Assembly: GCA_943331195.2 (NCBI GenBank)
Contig: CALQKQ020000096.1
Location: forward strand, 1 to 9,978
Direction of reading: 5' to 3'
Source: Akkermansia muciniphila
GTDB taxonomy: Bacteria > Verrucomicrobiota > Verrucomicrobiia > Verrucomicrobiales > V1-33
Length of the DNA stretch: 9,978 nucleotides
Shown here: positions 6,272 to 9,978 of the stretch, piece by piece
How positions within the stretch are numbered: the first letter of the stretch is position 1
Layout of the letters: the number at the start of each line of letters is the position of its first letter
Notes under the pieces: generated by a model
The model's database searches: none
What the model saw: only the letters and a program-made list of their open reading frames with translations
What the model was told of the DNA's origin: nothing
Program-made: the position numbers and the translations under genes

Positions 6272-6555
6272 GGGCACTCCGGGAGGCTGAGGAGGTTGTT
6301 CGGCTGTTCGCCGTCGTTTTCAGTTTTGAGGTATTTATTCCCGGCCGCGCTGACGGCGATGATCACCCAAACCTTTAGGCCAGCCTGTTTAACATAGAAT
6401 TGCCATTTTCCTGCTGCGACCGCCGCGATGGCTTCCGCGACGGTCAGTTTCCAGGGACTTCCATCTGGATTGACCCCTCCGATGGATTTGATGCGGTCGT
6501 GGGCGCTGGAGCGGTCGGTTTTATTGATGCATTTAATTTCGATTTCGTTTAGCAT
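6268..6555 (-). CDS. DUF3892-like small protein, first gene of the defence operon
   Basis: A 95-residue protein that looks like the DUF3892 family: an N-terminal strand (IEIKCINKTDR, 5-15), HDRIKSIGGVNPDGSPWKLT (19-38), a helix (VAEAIAAVAAGKW, 39-51), a FYV strand (53-55), and the closing block KYLKTENDG/NNLLSLPEC (74-82 and 86-94), which is the most characteristic part. The function of the family is not known to me. The ATG at 6555 is the first possible start, since an in-frame TAA lies two codons upstream. No Shine-Dalgarno sequence is close; a GGAGGG lies 17 nt upstream, in a possible hairpin. The gene ends in ATGA shared with the HsdS-like gene, so it is translationally coupled to the restriction genes. 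A role in assembly or control of the type I system is only inferred from position. Confidence 0.75.
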   Translation of the reverse strand: MLNEIEIKCINKTDRSSAHDRIKSIGGVNPDGSPWKLTVAEAIAAVAAGKWQFYVKQAGLKVWVIIAVSAAGNKYLKTENDGEQPNNLLSLPECP

Positions 6556-6570
6556 TTGTTATTGGATGAA

Positions 6571-6600
6571 TTCCCTCCAGCACGCCCGGAGGCTGGGGAA
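6571..6600 (-). promoter_or_regulatory. Imperfect hairpin in the leader of the defence operon
   Basis: On the minus strand TTCCCCAGC (6600-6592) can pair with GCTGGAGGGAA (6581-6571) with a short bulge, around a 10-nt loop. The 3' arm contains the only GGAGGG upstream of the first gene, 17 nt before its ATG. The stem could hide that sequence in the mRNA, or be an operator for a regulator. It is not followed by a T run, so it is not a terminator. I found no convincing -35/-10 pair between the terminator at 6676 and the first gene. Confidence 0.35.
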
Positions 6601-6675
6601 TTTTGATTGACCCTTCATCACCACAAGTTAAGATCAAGTTTCTCAGGCTGAACATCGCCTTGGGTGATGTCGGAC

Positions 6676-6710
6676 AAAAAACCCGGCGAGCAGAAGTGCC
6701 CGCCGGGTTT
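6676..6710 (-). terminator. Intrinsic terminator after purF
   Basis: A perfect 10-bp stem, AAACCCGGCG at 6679-6688 and CGCCGGGTTT at 6701-6710, encloses a 12-nt loop. Read on the minus strand the stem ends in GGG followed by six T (6681-6676), a classical rho-independent terminator for transcription coming from purF. On the plus strand it also ends in TTTCTTTT, so it may work in both directions, although no plus-strand gene is seen. It separates the housekeeping genes on the right from the defence operon on the left. Confidence 0.88.
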
Positions 6711-6959
6711 CTTTTCCGAGCGTTACTTGACACTACATCATCCGTATGTGAAATCAAGATGAATTTTAAGCAAACTTACTAATCGTGAAAGATGCCGAGG
6801 CCATGGGTTGCTGACCTCAGGGGAATAGGGTGGGCAGACCCGGTGGCTTCTGCGGTTGGGAGAGGAGCGGCGGGGAGTTTGCGTCGCGCAGGGGCGCGGC
6901 GTTCCCGGGGCGGTGGTTTCGCAGTCCCGTGGGAGGCTCGGGGGGCTTAGGAAGGTTGG

Positions 6960-8879
6960 CTAGACGTCGTAGACGCGGCCGGATTTTTTCTCGTACCAGT
7001 GGACGTAGGAGCGGTTGCAGACGTCGGTGCCGCCGGGGGTGGGGTAGTTGCCGGTGAAATACCAATCTCCGGCTTCGGGGGAGATGGCGGCGTGGAGATT
7101 TTCCACGGTTTGGAAGACGACGATGAGTTCGCCGTCCCAGCCGTTGTCGGGGTAGACAAATTCGCTGATTTTGCTGGAGACTTCTTCGTGGGTGAAGGGC
7201 TCGTAGAGGTCTTGGACGGCGTTGCGTTGGTCTTTGGCGGGCTTGGTTAGTTCGACCATGCAGGCTTGGTAGACGGATTCGATTCTGGATTGTTGGCCGG
7301 TGGCTTTGAGCAATTCTATGGCGGCTTGAAAGGCGATGAATTTTCCGATTTCGGCCATGTCGATGCCATAGCAATCGGGGTAGCGGATTTGGGGGGCGGT
7401 GGAGCAGACCACCATGCGAAGGGGTTGGGCGCGGGTGAGCATTTTTAGGATGCTCTGTTTGAGGGTGGTGCCGCGGACGATGCTGTCGTCGATGACGACG
7501 AGGCTGTCTTGTTGGGGTTTGACCTCGCCGTAGGTGATATCGTAGACGTGGCTGGCGAGGAGGAGGCGGCTGCTTTCTTGGCTGATGAAGGTGCGCAGTT
7601 TGATGTCTTTGTGGAGGATTTTTTCGCCGCGGGGCCAGTTGCGCAGGATGAGGCTGTCGAGCAGTTCTTCGGTGAGGAGGCCGTGCTGGGCGGCGTTGAG
7701 GATGGCTTGTTTGACTTCGGTGCGGCGGTGGAGGCGGGCTCCTTCCATGAGGCCGTGGTAGGCGACTTCTGCGGTGTTAGGGATGAACGAGAAGACGGCG
7801 TTTTCGAGGTCGCCGCGCAGGGCGGACATGATTTGGGGCACGAGGGCGGCACCGAGGCGTTTGCGCTCTTGGTAAATGCCGGGGTCGTTGCCGCGGGAGA
7901 AGTAGATGCGCTCGAAGGAGCAGGGGGAGAGGGGCAGGGGATCGGCGAAGCGCTCGAGGAGGGCGCTGCCATCGCGGCGGAGGATGAGGACGTGGCCGGC
8001 GGGGACTTCGCGGATGGACTCGGTGGGAGCATCGAAGACGGTCATGAGGGGGACGCGTTCGCTGGCGAGGGCGAAGACTTCGTCGCTTTCGTAGAGGAAG
8101 CAGGGGCGGATGCCGCGGGGGTCGCGCAGGACGAAGGCGTCGCCGTTGCCGATTTGTCCGGCGATGGTGTAGCCGCCGTCCCAATGGCAGGCGGAGCGGC
8201 GGATGATTTCGGCGATGTCGAGGCGGGCGCTGATGACGGGGGGGATGTCGGCTCCGGGCATGCCGGCGTCGCGCATTTCGCGGTAAATGTCGGTGTGGAC
8301 TTCGTCGAGGTGGAAGCCGATTTCTTCCAAGACGGTTTGGGTATCGGTGCCGAAGACGGGGTGTTGGCCGCGGTCAACCATGAGTTGGTTGAGTTCGCGG
8401 GTGTTGGTCATGTTGAAATTGCCCAGCACCATGAGGGATTTGGTGGGCCAGTTGGAGCGGCGCAGGTAGGGGTGGCAGCTGCCGGTGGAGAATTCGCCGC
8501 TGGTGCCGTAGCGGAGGTGACCCATGAGGAGTTCGCCGCCGAAGTCGAAATAGCGCTTTACGCTGGCGCCATTTTTGGGGTCGACGCGGCCTTTTTTGAC
8601 GAGGGTTTCGTAGGCGGCCATTTGGGCGCGGAAGACGAGGCCGAGGGAGTCGGTTTTGGCGGAGCGGGCCCGGAACATGTAGGGCAAGCCTTGGGGAGTG
8701 TCGATTTTGGTGCAGCCGATGCCGACGCCGTCGTGCCCCCGATTGTGCTGTTTCTCCATGAGGAGGAAGAGCTTGTGGAAGCCCCAGAGGGGGTTTTGGT
8801 ATTTTTCGATGTAATGTTGGATGGGTTTTCGCAGTCGGACAAAAGCCACCCCGCACTCGTGTTTCAAAAAATCGCTCAT
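6960..8879 (-). CDS. purF: Amidophosphoribosyltransferase (PurF), long form
   Basis: A 639-residue class II glutamine amidotransferase that would make 5-phosphoribosylamine from PRPP and glutamine, the first committed step of purine synthesis. The Ntn-hydrolase domain begins after a short propeptide, MSDFLKHE, which would be removed to leave the nucleophile C9 (CGVAF). QHNRGHDGVG (44-53), GHLRYGTSG (120-128) and NFNMTN (154-159) are the glutaminase landmarks. The phosphoribosyltransferase half carries the PRPP loop VVIDDSIVRGTT (461-472). At 639 residues it is longer than the roughly 470-505 of E. coli or Bacillus PurF; this long form is known to me from Bacteroidota and Verrucomicrobiota, and the extra length includes a C-terminal part of about 100 residues. 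It is flanked by 130 nt upstream and a terminator downstream, so it may be transcribed alone. A GAGG lies 12 nt before the ATG. The very high GC (77% in one counted block) produces long antisense open frames. Confidence 0.93.
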   Translation of the reverse strand: MSDFLKHECGVAFVRLRKPIQHYIEKYQNPLWGFHKLFLLMEKQHNRGHDGVGIGCTKIDTPQGLPYMFRARSAKTDSLGLVFRAQMAAYETLVKKGRVDPKNGASVKRYFDFGGELLMGHLRYGTSGEFSTGSCHPYLRRSNWPTKSLMVLGNFNMTNTRELNQLMVDRGQHPVFGTDTQTVLEEIGFHLDEVHTDIYREMRDAGMPGADIPPVISARLDIAEIIRRSACHWDGGYTIAGQIGNGDAFVLRDPRGIRPCFLYESDEVFALASERVPLMTVFDAPTESIREVPAGHVLILRRDGSALLERFADPLPLSPCSFERIYFSRGNDPGIYQERKRLGAALVPQIMSALRGDLENAVFSFIPNTAEVAYHGLMEGARLHRRTEVKQAILNAAQHGLLTEELLDSLILRNWPRGEKILHKDIKLRTFISQESSRLLLASHVYDITYGEVKPQQDSLVVIDDSIVRGTTLKQSILKMLTRAQPLRMVVCSTAPQIRYPDCYGIDMAEIGKFIAFQAAIELLKATGQQSRIESVYQACMVELTKPAKDQRNAVQDLYEPFTHEEVSSKISEFVYPDNGWDGELIVVFQTVENLHAAISPEAGDWYFTGNYPTPGGTDVCNRSYVHWYEKKSGRVYDV

Positions 8880-9009
8880 CTTGGGAAAATACCTCAGTGT
8901 GGGTCAGGTAGGAGCCTGGCCGAGGCAGGGTCAAGGGGGGAAGGCAAAATCGGGCTGAGGAATGCCCCTGAGGGCGGGGCGGGGCGCGGAATGGGGAGGC
9001 GGCGGGGGA

Positions 9010-9978
9010 TTAGTCCCAGTGGTGGCGCTGGCAGCCGATCCAGGCGAAGACGAGGCCGACGGCGAGGTGGAAGCTGAGGATGGTGATGGGGAGGCTGGGA
9101 TCGCTGACGACGGGGGTGGGGATGGCGCGGTTGAGAGCGACGAAGTAGTCGGTGGGGCGCATGGCGGCGAGTTGGCCGGACCAGCTCCAATAGGCGGCGA
9201 TGAGGGGCTGGATGGCTTTTTCTAGGGCGGCGGGGAGGGCGAGGACGGCACCGGAGAGGGGGAGTTGGAAGCCGACGAGGTAGATGCTGAGAAGGGAGGC
9301 CTGATCGGGGGAGCGGAGCAGCGCGCTGATGGCCAGGCAGACGGCGGTCATGGCCCCGTTGACGAGGAGGAGAAGGAGGGCGCGGTCGGGGAGGGAGCCG
9401 GGGAGGTGGGCGAAGTAGTCGACGAAGAGGGCCATCCAGAGGGACTGGGCGCAGACGAGGACGCTGAGGAAGGCCGCTTTGCTGAGAAGGTAGGCGGCGG
9501 GGCGGAGGCCGGCGAGGCGTTCTTTTTCGTAAATGAGGCGTTCGCCGGCGATTTCGCGGGAGGCGTTGTTGGCACCCATGAGGGTGAGGAGGACGACTTG
9601 GAACATGACGAGCCCGGAAATGAGGCCGCCGAGGCGGGATTGGCCCTCGACGGCGCGAACTTGAATCTGCATGGCTTCGCGCAGGTTGAGGTCGCTGTGG
9701 CCGGGGTTTTCCGGCATGGCGCCAATGCCGTCGGGGGCGAAGAGGACGACTAAGAGAGGGAAGCCAAAGAGCAGGGCCAAGTGGAGGCCGAGCTGGGTGC
9801 GGTCGCGAAAAAAGAGGGTGAGGCGGCGGGACAGGAGGACGAGGAGTTGGCGGAGCAGGCTGGGGAGCTGCGGGGCGGCGTCTGCTTCCAGGGGAGCGGC
9901 CGGTTCCGGGGCGATTAAGTTTAGGTTTTGGTAATAGAAGTCGCGCCGCTTGAGCCAAGACTCGTGCCAGCCGGAGGG
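9010..9978 (-). CDS. ABC exporter with ABC-2 type (ABCG-like) membrane domain, C-terminal part
   Basis: The reading frame is open to the right edge of the window, so the 322 visible residues are the C-terminal part of a longer protein. Residues 1-60 are a hydrophilic linker ending in LSRRLTLFFRDR, which is typical of the stretch just before the first membrane helix of ABC-2 or ABCG-type permeases. About six membrane segments follow (near 62-80, 117-137, 164-186, 200-220, 228-250 and 298-318). The loop REIAGERLIYEKERLAGLRP with the following AAYLLSK (141-167) matches the conserved cytoplasmic loop of ABCG-type transporters. The missing N-terminal part may hold an ATPase domain, as in fused half-transporters, or the protein may be a separate permease. 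The substrate cannot be inferred. An internal TTG at 9780 is not the start, since the frame and the family pattern continue upstream of it. It ends 130 nt before purF on the same strand. Confidence 0.82.
   Translation of the reverse strand, partial: PSGWHESWLKRRDFYYQNLNLIAPEPAAPLEADAAPQLPSLLRQLLVLLSRRLTLFFRDRTQLGLHLALLFGFPLLVVLFAPDGIGAMPENPGHSDLNLREAMQIQVRAVEGQSRLGGLISGLVMFQVVLLTLMGANNASREIAGERLIYEKERLAGLRPAAYLLSKAAFLSVLVCAQSLWMALFVDYFAHLPGSLPDRALLLLLVNGAMTAVCLAISALLRSPDQASLLSIYLVGFQLPLSGAVLALPAALEKAIQPLIAAYWSWSGQLAAMRPTDYFVALNRAIPTPVVSDPSLPITILSFHLAVGLVFAWIGCQRHHWD

Larger units (their letters stand above)
6556..6959. other. Intergenic region between purF and the defence operon
   Basis: About 400 bases without a supported gene. 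It holds, in the direction of transcription, a GC-rich stretch after purF (6788-6959) in which I see nothing, an AT-richer stretch (6721-6787), the terminator (6676-6710) and about 120 bases of leader containing the hairpin at 6571-6600. The promoter of the defence operon should lie in or just before this leader if the terminator is efficient, but no strong consensus is visible. A 74-codon open frame in 6533-6757 has no family likeness and spans the terminator, so it is not called. I saw no tRNA, transposase remnant or obvious attachment-site repeat. Confidence 0.6.

Noticed and set aside
6727..6732. Plus-strand TTGACA as a -35 element
   Set aside because: No -10-like hexamer stands 16-18 bases downstream, and there is no plus-strand gene for it to serve.
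6533..6757. Minus-strand open frame of 74 codons
   Set aside because: It overlaps the DUF3892 gene, runs through the terminator stem and has no recognisable family features.
8929..8934. Minus-strand TTGACC upstream of purF as a promoter -35 element
   Set aside because: The hexamer at the right distance does not resemble TATAAT. purF may well have a promoter in 8880-9009, but I cannot place it.
7509..9077. Plus-strand open frame of 522 codons opposite purF
   Set aside because: Its product is a low-complexity run rich in Ala, Gly, Glu, Asp and Val, as expected from the antisense of a GC-rich gene. purF on the other strand has clear catalytic motifs over the same bases.
9010..9780. Exporter gene starting at TTG 9780
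   Set aside because: The same frame stays open to the window edge, and residues such as RRLTLFFRDR upstream of the TTG belong to the family pattern, so the gene is cut by the window and does not start there.

Overview
The window is a stretch of bacterial chromosome in which every supported gene lies on the minus strand, so the genes are read from right to left. The high-GC housekeeping genes, a long-form PurF of the kind I associate with Bacteroidota and Verrucomicrobiota, and an ABCG-like exporter suggest a Gram-negative, possibly PVC-group (Verrucomicrobiota-like) host. This placement is an inference from general family knowledge. Shine-Dalgarno use is mixed: several genes have good sites and others have none.

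Right part (9978 to about 6676): the C-terminal part of an ABC-2 type exporter (9010-9978, runs off the window), then purF (6960-8879), then an intergenic stretch with a strong intrinsic terminator (6676-6710) that separates these genes from what follows.

Left part (6555 to 1): one tightly packed defence operon. The order of transcription is a DUF3892-like small protein, a short one-TRD HsdS-like protein, HsdM, full HsdS, Cap5 (HNH-SAVED effector), a CD-NTase cyclic-nucleotide synthase, a stand-alone E2-like conjugating protein, and the N-terminus of a Fic-family protein running off the left edge. The junctions are, in order, a 4-nt overlap, a 17-nt gap, a 4-nt overlap, a 1-nt TAATG overlap, a 4-nt overlap, a 29-nt overlap and a 14-nt gap. 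No HsdR is in view; it could lie beyond position 1.

The most notable point is that a complete short type II CBASS (Cap5, CD-NTase, E2; no E1 and no JAB protease visible) sits inside a type I restriction-modification operon, between hsdS and fic, with the effector gene starting on the stop codon of hsdS. Hand-counted 60-base blocks give about 47-55% GC in the CBASS genes, against 65-70% in hsdM and 73% in the fic start, so CBASS looks like a cassette added to an older hsd-fic operon. The HsdS target-recognition regions are also low in GC while its C-terminal conserved region is not, as expected if specificity domains were exchanged.

As a working model, the type I system would modify self DNA and cut unmodified phage DNA (with an HsdR outside the window). 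CBASS would add a second layer: the CD-NTase makes a cyclic nucleotide on infection, the E2 protein conjugates or primes the CD-NTase through its C-terminus, and the nucleotide binds the SAVED domain of Cap5 and unleashes its HNH nuclease.
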